A stretch of 13,327 nt of DNA from Gemmatimonadaceae bacterium. Its GTDB lineage: Bacteria; Gemmatimonadota; Gemmatimonadetes; Gemmatimonadales; Gemmatimonadaceae. The notes beneath the pieces were generated by a model. The model saw nothing but the letters and a program-made list of their open reading frames with translations, did not search any database and had not been told where the DNA came from. The number at the start of each line of letters is the position of its first letter. Positions within the stretch are counted from its first letter, which is position 1. A program made the translations under genes and the position numbers. The stretch covers positions 1-13,327 of the forward strand of contig JANWKK010000021.1 in assembly GCA_025451425.1 (NCBI GenBank), in the 5' to 3' direction. Shown piece by piece: positions 1 to 8,030 of the stretch.

Positions 1-525
1 ATGTGCTCCCTCTCACCCTGGTATTCTCGGATGCGCACCTTCACCGCACGGACTGTCACCACGAGCGCTGACGCTCCCGCCCGCACCGACATTCCGCGCA
101 CACCGCGCCTGAACCGCGAGCAGCGAGAAGCGTGGGTGATGGCGCTCTACCTGGGTGGTGCGACCGTCGAAGAGATTGCCTTCGTGCTCGGCAGCGGCCG
201 TACATCGGTACGACAGTGCGTCATGGAAGCAGGACTTGGCCGCCATCGTTCGGCGAAGAACATCGACGTGCTCGCGATCCTGCGCGAAGTACGGCGCAGC
301 GGCACGATCTCGCTCAAGGAAGTCGCGGCGCGGATCGGCTACTCCGAAGAGACCGTTAGGCACAGCGTCGCCGCGCTGGGGATGAGCGAGAGCGTACGGC
401 GCTTGTTCCGCCTGCGACGCCGGACCGCGCGCCGTGTCGCCGCGGCGAATGCCGACTTGCCGCTGAAGGCCGTCCCGATTCAGCCGATCGGCGCTCGGCG
501 GACGCCGACGATTCGCGTCGCGTAG
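1..525 (+). CDS. Small two-HTH DNA-binding protein, function unknown
   Basis: A 174-residue basic protein read from the first base, so the true start may lie outside the window; ATG at 31 (MRTFTARTVT) is an internal alternative. Two helix-turn-helix-like units are visible: residues about 38-74 (REQREAW...GGATVEEIAFVLG followed by RTSVRQCV) resemble sigma-70 region 4 or resolvase-type HTH, and residues about 88-128 (ISLKEVAARIGYSEETVRHSV) form a second one. The tail (133-147) is rich in arginine, as in DNA-contacting tails. Third codon positions are mostly G or C, as expected for a real gene here. It is the only plus-strand gene and converges on the amidohydrolase, whose frame runs antisense across it. 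It could regulate the neighbouring operon, but nothing shows this. The domain reading is from pattern recognition alone; TAG stop at 523-525. Confidence 0.72.
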   Translation: MCSLSPWYSRMRTFTARTVTTSADAPARTDIPRTPRLNREQREAWVMALYLGGATVEEIAFVLGSGRTSVRQCVMEAGLGRHRSAKNIDVLAILREVRRSGTISLKEVAARIGYSEETVRHSVAALGMSESVRRLFRLRRRTARRVAAANADLPLKAVPIQPIGARRTPTIRVA

Positions 526-2025
526 CGCCGCTGTCTTGACCGGTCTCGACGGCGCGGCGCGCAGCGCCTGACCGGGTAGCGTCTCTTCGCGTAGTTGGCC
601 ACGCCAGACGACCGGAACGCCGCCGACAAAAACGTACTCGAAGCCCTCGGAATACTGCGCTGGGCGCTCGTAGGTCGCCCGATCGGCGACACGAGTCGGG
701 TCGAAGACAACCAAGTCCGCATCCGCGCCGATTTGCACGCGCCCTTTGTGTCGCATCGCCGGTACACGGTGCTCGAGCCGTCGCGCTGGCATCAGCGTCA
801 TTTTCGTCAATGCGTCGACGAGCGACAGCGTATGCGTGTCCCGCACATAGTAACCCAGCACGCGAGCGAAGGCTCCAGCACTTCGCGGATGGCCGTGTCC
901 ATTCTGCAGACGTGCATCGCTTGCAATGAAGGTGAGCGGACTTGCGATCGCGGCCGCAACCACATCGTCTGGAATCATGTGGACGATGACGATACCGTGC
1001 TGCTTGCGATATTGCTCGAACGTTGCGGCCGTTAGGCGTTCGCCGGTAGCAGCCCACTCGACATCGTGATAGTCGATCCCGAGAGCTTGTTGCCATCCAG
1101 GATCGAAGAGCGCCGACTCGATTCCCGAACTTCCTGCCGTGTACGGATATGCCTCCGTCGTCACGTCGAGCCCTCGTGCCTTGGCGTCACGGATCATCTG
1201 CAATAGTCGGGGCGTGGCACGCAGCCCACTGCTATGAACGTGCATTATGTGCAGCGGCGCGCCGGTGATCGCCGCCGCTGCCAACACCTCCTCCAAGGCG
1301 GCGACACTGCTCGCGGGCTCCTGCTCACCGATATACCGCATATGAACGAACGCCGGCGCGCCAAACGCGGCAGCCGCGCGAAACGACTCGAGCACTTCCC
1401 AGCGAGATGCAGCTGGTGTGTACGAGAGTCCGAAGCCGACGCCGATAGCACCGCGAGCGAGACCATCGATGATGCCGTCGCGGATTGCCGAAATCTCGGA
1501 GTCACTCGCTCCACGGTGCGCTGCATCGCCACTTGCGTACGTGGTGCTGGAGTCGCCCATCACCCGCATGCGAACGCGCATGTGGCCGATCGATACGCCG
1601 TAGTTGACGAGTGCCTTCCCCGCCCGCTCCGAGTACCAGGAGTCGACGTCCGCCGTTCCGAGCTCGAGCTCCATTGCCGACGTCACGCCGTCCATCGCGT
1701 AGTGGCGATAGTTCTCGGCGTCCTGACCGTGCGCATGGACGTCGATGAATCCCGGTGCGAGGACGAGTCCTCGCGCGTTGATCAGTGTGCGGCCGTTGAG
1801 TGGTGTGGCGGTGATTGCCGCGATTTTGCCTTTCGCGATCGCAACAGAGCGGATCGCGTCCAGTTTGGTTTCAGGGTCAATGACGCGCGCGTTCGCGATA
1901 ACAATATCATAAACCGGCCCGCCTGCGACCGGCCTGACAACTGTCGATTCGCGCCTCACTGCGGCGCTCATGACGAGCCCGATCAAAAACACGGCGCCGA
2001 TCGCCGAAAGTCGACCAACCGTCAC
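13..2025 (-). CDS. N-acyl-D-amino-acid deacylase / D-aminoacylase-family amidohydrolase with abnormal C-terminal extension
   Basis: Amidohydrolase-superfamily metal enzyme that probably hydrolyses N-acyl (D-)amino acids. An N-terminal hydrophobic stretch (residues 5-23) suggests export or membrane anchoring. The beta-sandwich start (YDIVIANARVIDPET, 39-53) precedes the TIM barrel with HxH metal ligands H97 and H99 in FIDVHAH, H228 (FVHMR), H262/H264 (HIMHVHSSG) and D370 (IASDA). The barrel is followed by GADADLVVFDP (433-443) and the closing GVPVVWRGQ...PGQALR (469-489). The family normally stops here, but this frame stays open to 13, adding about 180 Arg/Ala-rich residues antisense to the HTH gene; these look like shadow sequence. 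The Cys metal ligand known in D-aminoacylase is replaced by a Glu-containing segment (E119, E121). GTG start at 2025-2023 overlaps the upstream TGA by 4 bases (GTGA), so translation is probably coupled. Family confident, substrate not. Confidence 0.85.
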   Translation of the reverse strand: MTVGRLSAIGAVFLIGLVMSAAVRRESTVVRPVAGGPVYDIVIANARVIDPETKLDAIRSVAIAKGKIAAITATPLNGRTLINARGLVLAPGFIDVHAHGQDAENYRHYAMDGVTSAMELELGTADVDSWYSERAGKALVNYGVSIGHMRVRMRVMGDSSTTYASGDAAHRGASDSEISAIRDGIIDGLARGAIGVGFGLSYTPAASRWEVLESFRAAAAFGAPAFVHMRYIGEQEPASSVAALEEVLAAAAITGAPLHIMHVHSSGLRATPRLLQMIRDAKARGLDVTTEAYPYTAGSSGIESALFDPGWQQALGIDYHDVEWAATGERLTAATFEQYRKQHGIVIVHMIPDDVVAAAIASPLTFIASDARLQNGHGHPRSAGAFARVLGYYVRDTHTLSLVDALTKMTLMPARRLEHRVPAMRHKGRVQIGADADLVVFDPTRVADRATYERPAQYSEGFEYVFVGGVPVVWRGQLREETLPGQALRAAPSRPVKTAALRDANRRRPPSADRLNRDGLQRQVGIRRGDTARGPASQAEQAPYALAHPQRGDAVPNGLFGVADPRRDFLERDRAAAPYFAQDREHVDVLRRTMAAKSCFHDALSYRCTAAAEHEGNLFDGRTTQVERHHPRFSLLAVQARCARNVGAGGSVSARGDSPCGEGAHPRIPG

Positions 2026-3785
2026 GGAACGAGCGTCACTGTCTTACCTGCGCTCACGACCGGCAACACGACAGCCGACGGGTACTGCGAAGAATGGAGA
2101 ATCGTCGTGTGCGCAACTTTCATCTCTGTGCCGGAATCGGAGTTCGCCGTGTTGAGGTTCCGGGCGAAGTTGGGGAAGTCGCTGCTGGCGACCTCGAGAC
2201 GAATTCGATGGCCGGCCTCGAACCAGTTGCTCGTCGGGAAGAGTTCGACATCGATCTTGTAAACCTGACCGGGTCGCATGAGCTCAGGGGCGCTGTACGA
2301 GTTTCGGTACTTCGCGCGCGCGATGCCTTCTGTAATATTGTGTGCTCTTCCGTCGGGGTACACGTCGAGGACCTTCAGCGCGATATCCGTATCAACGACG
2401 TTCGTGGAGACGTAGATCGTCGCCCGCACCGGACCCGTGACCTCCATCCCCTCGGCCAACGGCTCACCGGTGTACACCAGAACCTCAGCGCGCTCCTCGT
2501 TCTTGCGATTGTCGACGGACCCCTGTGGCAGTCCGCCGCGCGCACCAGCGGTACGACTGCTCAACGACGGGGTAGGATTGGCAGGATCGTATGTGAACGT
2601 GTCCGACGGTGCTCGCGGGACCGAGCCGTCGGTGCCTAACGCTCCATCGCCGTTTAGCGTGTTGGCATTGCCACCACTCGCCAAGTAGAAGGAAGTGAAC
2701 GTCGTTCCCGGCACCGGCCACGCACTTGCGCTTCGCCACTCGTTCTTCACGGGCAGGAAGTACAGGACGCGCGGCAAGTCGACCTTGGGCGCGCCCATCA
2801 ACCGGCTATCGAGCCAAGCGTTGCGAATGCTGTCGAGGTTGATGATCGCGTGCGGTCCTGCGTCTCGGTCGCCGATGACGCGATTCCTGTTCACACCGTG
2901 AAGCCACGGTCCGACGACCAGCATATGCGCGCCGGGCGTCTTCGAGTACTTCACGGCGTTTGTGAAATTCTGCACCGCTCCCTTCAACTGTCCCTCGTAC
3001 CAGCCAGTGACGTTGAAGCTGGCAATGTCGAACTTGCCGTAGGAGCCAGTCATCTGCGACGGGAGCCAAAAGGCGTCGAGCCGATCATGAAGCATGAGCT
3101 GTCGCCAGAACGGCATATCGCGCCCGGCTGCTGTATCGAGCGAGGTAAGCGGCAGGCCTCGCATCAACTTCCCCCAATCGAAGCCCGCGGCTGGATGGCC
3201 CACGCGTCCGTACATGCCCATCATCCAGGTGTACATCAGATCGAGCTTCGGCACGCCGTTGTATCGTGACTCGTCATTCCAATCGTCGGCGGGTGAAACG
3301 TACGACATGATGGCGACGTGATGCGGATTATTCTGCTTGGCCATCTCCCACTGCACCTTGCCGAGGTAGGAGCCTCCGTAGGTCGCAATGCGGCCGTCGG
3401 ACCACCGTTGGCGCGCGATCCAGTTCATGACGTCACTACCGTCGGGTCCATCACCGCGATTCGGCGTGAACTCGCCGTCCGAGTCGTAGCGACCACGCGC
3501 GTCGATGGACACAAAAGCGTAGCCGCGCCGAACAAAGGACCACGCCTCCTCGAGCGGATTGCCAAGATCCTTCCCGTAAGGCGTCAGGATCATGACGGTG
3601 GGATGCTTCGTGTCGGATCGCGGCTGAAACACGTTGATCGATAGCCGCACTCCATCGCGCATCGGAACGCGGACGTTGTAACGCATGAGCATCGGATATT
3701 TGACAACCGACGTGTCCTGTGCCGGTGCGGAGCCCGCTCCGATGATGAGTAGGGCCACTAGGATGCCTGCGCCTCGTGCTTTCAT
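2022..3785 (-). CDS. Secreted CocE/NonD-family alpha/beta hydrolase (X-Pro dipeptidyl-peptidase S15-like)
   Basis: A 587-residue exported hydrolase of the CocE/NonD family, whose members are X-Pro dipeptidyl peptidases, alpha-amino-acid ester hydrolases and cocaine-esterase-like enzymes. A signal peptide is clear (residues 1-22, hydrophobic GILVALLIIGAGSAPAQ). The alpha/beta domain carries the oxyanion/DARG region (SIDARGRYDSDGE, 93-105), the nucleophile elbow YGGSYLG (S139) and the catalytic His in GPWLHG (H296). The usual acid, Asp in a GWYD motif, is here Glu264 (GWYEG). The C-terminal jelly-roll (about 350-587) is typical, including EVTGPVRATIYVS (448-460), HRIRLEVASSDFPNFARN and a TTILHS...VVLPV end. 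Length matches the family. Its ATG overlaps the SusD stop (ATGA) and no Shine-Dalgarno is seen, so translational coupling is likely. The operon context suggests peptide or aminoacyl-ester substrates. Confidence 0.93.
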   Translation of the reverse strand: MKARGAGILVALLIIGAGSAPAQDTSVVKYPMLMRYNVRVPMRDGVRLSINVFQPRSDTKHPTVMILTPYGKDLGNPLEEAWSFVRRGYAFVSIDARGRYDSDGEFTPNRGDGPDGSDVMNWIARQRWSDGRIATYGGSYLGKVQWEMAKQNNPHHVAIMSYVSPADDWNDESRYNGVPKLDLMYTWMMGMYGRVGHPAAGFDWGKLMRGLPLTSLDTAAGRDMPFWRQLMLHDRLDAFWLPSQMTGSYGKFDIASFNVTGWYEGQLKGAVQNFTNAVKYSKTPGAHMLVVGPWLHGVNRNRVIGDRDAGPHAIINLDSIRNAWLDSRLMGAPKVDLPRVLYFLPVKNEWRSASAWPVPGTTFTSFYLASGGNANTLNGDGALGTDGSVPRAPSDTFTYDPANPTPSLSSRTAGARGGLPQGSVDNRKNEERAEVLVYTGEPLAEGMEVTGPVRATIYVSTNVVDTDIALKVLDVYPDGRAHNITEGIARAKYRNSYSAPELMRPGQVYKIDVELFPTSNWFEAGHRIRLEVASSDFPNFARNLNTANSDSGTEMKVAHTTILHSSQYPSAVVLPVVSAGKTVTLVP

Positions 3786-5059
3786 GGATGCGTCACGTTT
3801 GGGTTGTTGAGCGTTTCAACATCGGGCAGCGGAAGACACGTCGTCGTCCCGAATGGCTGTCCCTTCGCATCATTGCCCGAATCGAACGGAATGCCGAGCC
3901 GCAGCATGTCGTTGATGCGATGGCCAGTGAGGAAGAGCTCGCGGCGGCGCTCTTCGTACACCTGGGCCATGATCGCCGCGGGGTCAGTACTACTGAAAGC
4001 AGGAAGCCCCGCCGCGGTGTGCAACCGGTTGATGGCGTCTACCGCCGGTTGTCCTCCCTCGGCCTCGGCGATGATCAGTTGCGCCTCGTTCCAATTGGCG
4101 ATCGGCATCGGAGACGTTTCCGCAGTGTAGCGCAGCTGTTGCCACAGCTGCGTCACACCATCGTTCCCGAGGCGCCCGGCGTTCTTCGTCGGGACGCGGG
4201 GATCGGCGACTCCGCCATACGTCAGGTTTCGAAAACGTGGATCAACCGAGGTGTACAGGTTCACGAAGTTGTCGACATACACGCGATTGCGGTGACGCTC
4301 CGCAGCAGCATCGTATGTCGCGTTCAACACGAAGGACGGCGGCACCAGCTGCGCATCGGCGTCTGCGCCGGCCTTGTTGCCCTCATCGAGGCGAGCACGG
4401 GCTCGGCCGAGCGTCGCGAAGTTGAGAATGCTCGTATTGTTCGCGGCCGTCGCCAACTGCATCGCGTCGGTGAAGCGAGCTTCGGCCATTGCGAGGGTCT
4501 GCGCGGGCGTGATCAGCGGACCGCCGTCGACTGCCATCTGACAGAAGCCTTCGCCGAGCAGCGTCAACGAATACCCTTCGTACGCTGCCAGGGTCGCAAG
4601 GAGATTGTTCTTGTTCGGCACTGACGCGTCCGCGAACTTCTGAATTCGCTTATACGCATCCGAGGCCGAGAATCGCGCCGTCTGCAGTGGTGTGTAGACG
4701 CCATAGCCCGCGCCGGTGCAGGTGTTGCCACCGAGACTCGAGTTGCTCGACGGGATTCGCCGCAGGTCCCAGCTGAACCACGCGATGAAACCGGTGGACT
4801 CGATCAGCTCGTCCGTCAGCAATCCCGTTGCTGCCGCATAATTCGTGTATGCGCACTCGAAGTCCGCGATGGCGCCCTGCACCATCGTTGGCGCAAACGA
4901 CGGATCGTCGAGCACTCCCGCAGAGACCCGCGTCGGGAGGTCGACGCTCAGGATGCCCCGACACGAAGTCACGCCGATGCCGGTCAGGCTGAGCGCACAG
5001 ACGAGTGCGGCGCGCGAGCGATTGCGAAGCAGAGACATCGCCGTTGTAGGAATACGCAT
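3782..5059 (-). CDS. SusD/RagB-family outer-membrane lipoprotein
   Basis: Surface or outer-membrane lipoprotein that forms the lid of a SusC-type transporter and captures substrate. The 425-residue protein has a lipoprotein signal: a hydrophobic stretch ALVCALSLTGIG and lipobox V-T-S-C with Cys33 as the lipidation site. The body is helical and TPR-like (about 130-230), and the C-terminus has the SusD signature YEERRRELFLTGHRINDMLR (368-387) followed by LPLPDVETLNNPNV (409-422). I chose ATG 5059 because GAGGA (5064-5068) lies 4-5 bases upstream; the frame is open further upstream to 5377, but that part overlaps the end of susC and has no lipoprotein signal. ATG at 5038 is a weaker alternative. 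The SusC stop lies 16 bases upstream and the CocE start overlaps the stop, so it is mid-operon. Confidence 0.92.
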   Translation of the reverse strand: MRIPTTAMSLLRNRSRAALVCALSLTGIGVTSCRGILSVDLPTRVSAGVLDDPSFAPTMVQGAIADFECAYTNYAAATGLLTDELIESTGFIAWFSWDLRRIPSSNSSLGGNTCTGAGYGVYTPLQTARFSASDAYKRIQKFADASVPNKNNLLATLAAYEGYSLTLLGEGFCQMAVDGGPLITPAQTLAMAEARFTDAMQLATAANNTSILNFATLGRARARLDEGNKAGADADAQLVPPSFVLNATYDAAAERHRNRVYVDNFVNLYTSVDPRFRNLTYGGVADPRVPTKNAGRLGNDGVTQLWQQLRYTAETSPMPIANWNEAQLIIAEAEGGQPAVDAINRLHTAAGLPAFSSTDPAAIMAQVYEERRRELFLTGHRINDMLRLGIPFDSGNDAKGQPFGTTTCLPLPDVETLNNPNVTHP

Positions 5060-5075
5060 GGTATCCTCGATGTCG

Positions 5076-6719
5076 TCAGTAGGTGAGCCGGAACGTCGCC
5101 ACAAATTGCGTGAGCGGCGGCACGACGGACTGGACGTAGTTCGATAGCTCACTGCTCGGTATTCCGATCTCCGGATCGGCGATGATCTCGCCGAAAATGT
5201 CCTTCTGTGCACGCCAGAGCGTTGCGAGGTTGCGGCCCGCGAAGCTGATCGACGCTCCCGAGGCGCCGAAGCGGCGGAAGAGGCGCGAGTCGACGGTATA
5301 GGTGGCCGACAGCTCGCGCAGCTTCGCGAAGCCGGCGTTGAAGAACCCGAGTTGATCGATGGTTCCGAGCTGATCATACGCCATCAAAATCGGATCCGTG
5401 TGCTGGTTGATGGCTTTCGAGTTGCGGAAAGCGGTGTGCGCCGCCGACACGTCGCCGTCGTTAATCGTTAGGCCGCCGCGGAAATCGACGAGCGCGTAGA
5501 GTCGCAGGCTACGCCACAGGGTGACGCTGCTGTTGACGTTGCCCGTCCATCGCGCAGTCGGAGTACCCCAGTACACGAGCGGCGCCGAAGCGCACGGTAC
5601 CGACTGATTGTTGGTCGTCGCGTCGCCAGCGCAGATCAGGTTCGACGGTTTGCCCGCCTGGTCGAGCTGTGCCGAAATCACCCGCTTTGCAAAGAACCCG
5701 GCAACCGGGTAGCCGGCGCGATCGAATTGGCTACTCCCGAGCGAGATCGGCGGCAGCCCGCCTAACGTCACAACGCGGTTGTCGTTGGTCGCGATCTGTC
5801 CGCCGATCGCCCAGTCGAGCCGGCCGCGACGCACCGGGTGCGTATCGAGCGTGAGCTCCGTCCCATGGTTGGCGACGCGACCAGCATTCACATACTGGAA
5901 TCCGGGGAATCCAAGCGACGGCTCGACCTGTCGCTGCACGATGGCGTCATTCGCGACTTGGTTGTAGTAAGTAAAGTTGACCCCGATGCGATCGTCGAAC
6001 GCGGCGAGATCGAATCCCAACTCGACCTCGCTACTGACTTCGGGTTTGAGATCCGGGTTGCCGATTGCCAGGGGCGTGATGACGGCGGCGTCGTTCGGTC
6101 CGGTGGCTGGTTGATACAGCCGTTGAGCCGCAAACACGTCTGGCTGCTTTCCCGCGCGTCCGTACGCAGCGCGCACGCGGAGCGCACTGACGCTTGGCCA
6201 GTGCCAGAAGGGTTCTTCGTTCACCACCCAACTACCACTGAACTTCGGGTACAGGGCATGCTTGAAGTTCGTGCCGAAGGCACTGTTGTTGTCGCCCCGC
6301 AACGCGGCCGTGAAGAACAGCCGGTTCGCGCGGCTCACCTGCTCTTGACCATAGAACCCAACGGTTTTGTTCTCGATGAGATCCTCGGTCGACGTCGTGA
6401 CCGCCGCGCCACCGATGGACGTGACGGAGGGCGACGGAAACGATTTGCCCACCGCCTCGGCGGTCGCGTATCGTTTGGAGTAGTCCTGAAAACCGAACGA
6501 CGTCGCCGACGCAAGCGCGAAGGGCAAGTTGGCCGTCGCCGTCGCCGAATAATCGATCGTGTTGAACACCGTCGTCAGGCGATCTTCCGTCTTTTGACCG
6601 AGACTGAGCGTGCCGAAGAAGTAGGCGGCGCCGGTCGGGTCGCGCGGAAACAGGACCGAGCTGATCGAGCTCGCCGCATCGGTTCCGATCGTTAGGCGCT
6701 GGCTGAGCCAGCGCGTTGG
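5076..6719 (-). CDS. SusC C-terminal part: remainder of the beta-barrel, in frame after the amber codon
   Basis: 547 residues, in the same frame as the N-terminal part. It runs from PTRWLSQRLTIGTD through barrel segments typical of SusC: RLFFTAALRGDNNSAFG, PKFSGSWVVNEEPFW, ALRVRAAYGRAGKQPD, LKPEVSSEVELGFD and GFQYVNAGRVANHGTEL, to the closing strand LTQFVATFRLTY, whose terminal aromatic residue suits outer-membrane assembly. There is no ATG before the conserved block; the first possible start is GTG at 6569, which has no Shine-Dalgarno and would lose conserved sequence. It is therefore very unlikely to be an independent gene; it is the second half of the interrupted transporter. The coding sequence shows no further stops or frameshifts, so any inactivation would be recent. 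Confidence 0.85.
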   Translation of the reverse strand, partial: PTRWLSQRLTIGTDAASSISSVLFPRDPTGAAYFFGTLSLGQKTEDRLTTVFNTIDYSATATANLPFALASATSFGFQDYSKRYATAEAVGKSFPSPSVTSIGGAAVTTSTEDLIENKTVGFYGQEQVSRANRLFFTAALRGDNNSAFGTNFKHALYPKFSGSWVVNEEPFWHWPSVSALRVRAAYGRAGKQPDVFAAQRLYQPATGPNDAAVITPLAIGNPDLKPEVSSEVELGFDLAAFDDRIGVNFTYYNQVANDAIVQRQVEPSLGFPGFQYVNAGRVANHGTELTLDTHPVRRGRLDWAIGGQIATNDNRVVTLGGLPPISLGSSQFDRAGYPVAGFFAKRVISAQLDQAGKPSNLICAGDATTNNQSVPCASAPLVYWGTPTARWTGNVNSSVTLWRSLRLYALVDFRGGLTINDGDVSAAHTAFRNSKAINQHTDPILMAYDQLGTIDQLGFFNAGFAKLRELSATYTVDSRLFRRFGASGASISFAGRNLATLWRAQKDIFGEIIADPEIGIPSSELSNYVQSVVPPLTQFVATFRLTY

Positions 6720-8024
6720 CTAGTTCAGCACTTGGAAGCTGCCGGTGACCCGGTCCAGATCCTCCATCGAGGCGATTTGCGCCGACGCTTCGGGCGGCGC
6801 CCGCAGGAATCCACGTGTCGGCGTACTGAGACGTGCGGGCGAGCCCCACACGATGTTGCTCCAAAGATCCCACCCGGTCGCCGATTGGCCGAAACGCGTC
6901 AGATTATGGGTGTAGCCGAGATCCGCGGTGACTTGCACCTTCTCGCTCCGGGTGAGGCTGAGATTCGTGCGCCCGGAGTACTTGTCTTGCCAATTGTACG
7001 AGACGATTCCAGTCGAACGGTCGTAGGATCCGGACACGTAATAGCGCGCGGCGTCCGTTCCGCCATTCATTCGCGCCGTATATCCCTGGAGATTGCCGGT
7101 CTGAAACGGATCGCGACCAGCATCTTTTTCGCGCTCGTACAGGTTTACGCTCGTTAGGGCCCCGGTGCTGTCGGTGCCCCAAAGCGTCGGCACCTTCTGC
7201 GCCAGATCCGCGAGCCAGGTCGAGCCTTGCTGCACAGCAAAGTCGTAGCTCTCGACGCCGGCGTGTCCGCGCTTCGTGATGATCTGGACGACGCCGCTGG
7301 ACGCCTCCGTTCCATACAGCGTCGCGGCCGCGGGGCCTTTGATCACCTCGATCGATTCGATATCCTCGGGATTGATGTCATTGATGCGAGCGACTTGGGC
7401 GCCATCACGGAGCGACGGTCCGCCCGACGCGGTGTTGTCAACGCGAACGCCGTCGACGTAAATGAGCGGCTGATTCGTGAGTGAAAGGCTCGCGACACCG
7501 CGAACATGCATTGTGCTGCCGGTGCCGATGTTGCCAGAGCCCGGCAAGACGACGAGTCCCGCCACACGACCCTCGAGCAATTGTTGCGGTGTCACGACCG
7601 GCGCTGTGCGCACGACATCCTCCGTCTGCACCTTCTCGAGCAAATTGCCCATCGCGCGCTGCTCGGTGACGCCCGCCGTTCCCGTGACGACGACCTGATC
7701 GAGTGAGACAGCCACCTCGCTCAGCAGCACGCGCACGCTGATGTCGCCCGCCCGCGCCACAACTTTGCTTGGCTGAAATCCGATGAGTCGGATGTCGAGC
7801 GTCACACTGTCACCCTCGATGCCAGACACGCGGAAGCGCCCGTTCGCGTCACTCAGCGCACCCAGTCGCGAGCCCACGACACTGACTTGGGCGCCGGGGA
7901 GCGGCCGGAGCGATTGATTCGCGAGGACGACGCCGCTAACGGCGGCCGTCGTTTGCTGCGCGGGCAGGGATGCGGTCAGGCCGACGAGAGCGGCAGACAG
8001 CACAGCGGTGGCGGCAAATCGCAT
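6720..8024 (-). CDS. SusC N-terminal part: signal peptide, carboxypeptidase-like domain, TonB box, plug, first barrel strands
   Basis: 434 residues up to the amber codon. Signal peptide 1-23 (ending SLPAQQ), then a carboxypeptidase-regulatory-like beta-sandwich (about 27-103: VSGVVLANQSLRPLPGAQV, GRFRVSGIEGDSVTLDI), a TonB-box-like segment SLDQVVVTG (107-115), and the plug domain (about 120-255) with PLIYVDGVRVDN, DIESIEVIKGPAAATLYG and SSGVVQIITKRG, the most conserved SusC signature. The remaining 180 residues are the first barrel strands (YDRSTGIVSYNW, TNLSLTRSEKVQVTADLGY). If translation ends here the product holds a plug but less than half of a barrel and should not form a working transporter. 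It would be the first gene of the operon behind the promoter at 8117-8145. Confidence 0.85.
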   Translation of the reverse strand: MRFAATAVLSAALVGLTASLPAQQTTAAVSGVVLANQSLRPLPGAQVSVVGSRLGALSDANGRFRVSGIEGDSVTLDIRLIGFQPSKVVARAGDISVRVLLSEVAVSLDQVVVTGTAGVTEQRAMGNLLEKVQTEDVVRTAPVVTPQQLLEGRVAGLVVLPGSGNIGTGSTMHVRGVASLSLTNQPLIYVDGVRVDNTASGGPSLRDGAQVARINDINPEDIESIEVIKGPAAATLYGTEASSGVVQIITKRGHAGVESYDFAVQQGSTWLADLAQKVPTLWGTDSTGALTSVNLYEREKDAGRDPFQTGNLQGYTARMNGGTDAARYYVSGSYDRSTGIVSYNWQDKYSGRTNLSLTRSEKVQVTADLGYTHNLTRFGQSATGWDLWSNIVWGSPARLSTPTRGFLRAPPEASAQIASMEDLDRVTGSFQVLN

Positions 8025-8030
8025 GAAAGT

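Larger units (their letters stand above)
5076..8024 (-). pseudogene. SusC/RagA TonB-dependent outer-membrane transporter interrupted by one in-frame TAG
   Basis: The complete gene would code for 982 residues, normal for SusC/RagA transporters, the TonB-driven outer-membrane channel that pairs with SusD. The single interruption is TAG at 6722-6720 (reverse of CTA). Upstream the frame ends in GSFQVLN; directly after the stop, in the same frame, it continues PTRWLSQRLTIGTDAAS and then FPRDPTGAAYFFG, classic SusC barrel sequence. No insertion, deletion or frameshift is needed. TAG ends at least three other genes in the window (at 525, 9972 and 13031), so it is a true stop here. The allele may be a natural nonsense mutation, leaky readthrough or a base error; the codon was probably TAC/TAT, CAG or TGG. 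Start ATG 8024 is supported by GGGAG (8032-8036) with 7-base spacing. Confidence 0.88.

Noticed and set aside
1234..2262. Long plus-strand open frame opposite the amidohydrolase and CocE genes
   Set aside because: Arg-, Asp- and Cys-rich without any domain; it lies antisense to two genes with clear catalytic motifs and spans their junction.
5060..5377. Longer SusD start at 5377
   Set aside because: It would overlap the end of susC by about 300 bases and add Ser/Arg-rich shadow sequence ahead of a clear lipoprotein signal and Shine-Dalgarno.
5838..6695. Plus-strand open frame opposite susC
   Set aside because: No recognisable fold; the opposite strand carries unmistakable SusC barrel sequence.
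6720..6722. TAG as a reassigned sense codon or pyrrolysine
   Set aside because: TAG is the terminal stop of the HTH, S9 and partial SusD genes here, and SusC is not a pyrrolysine protein family.
6232..6873. Minus-strand open frame that bridges the susC amber codon in another frame
   Set aside because: It could have suggested a frameshift, but its sequence is unlike SusC, while the original frame resumes conserved SusC sequence directly after the TAG.
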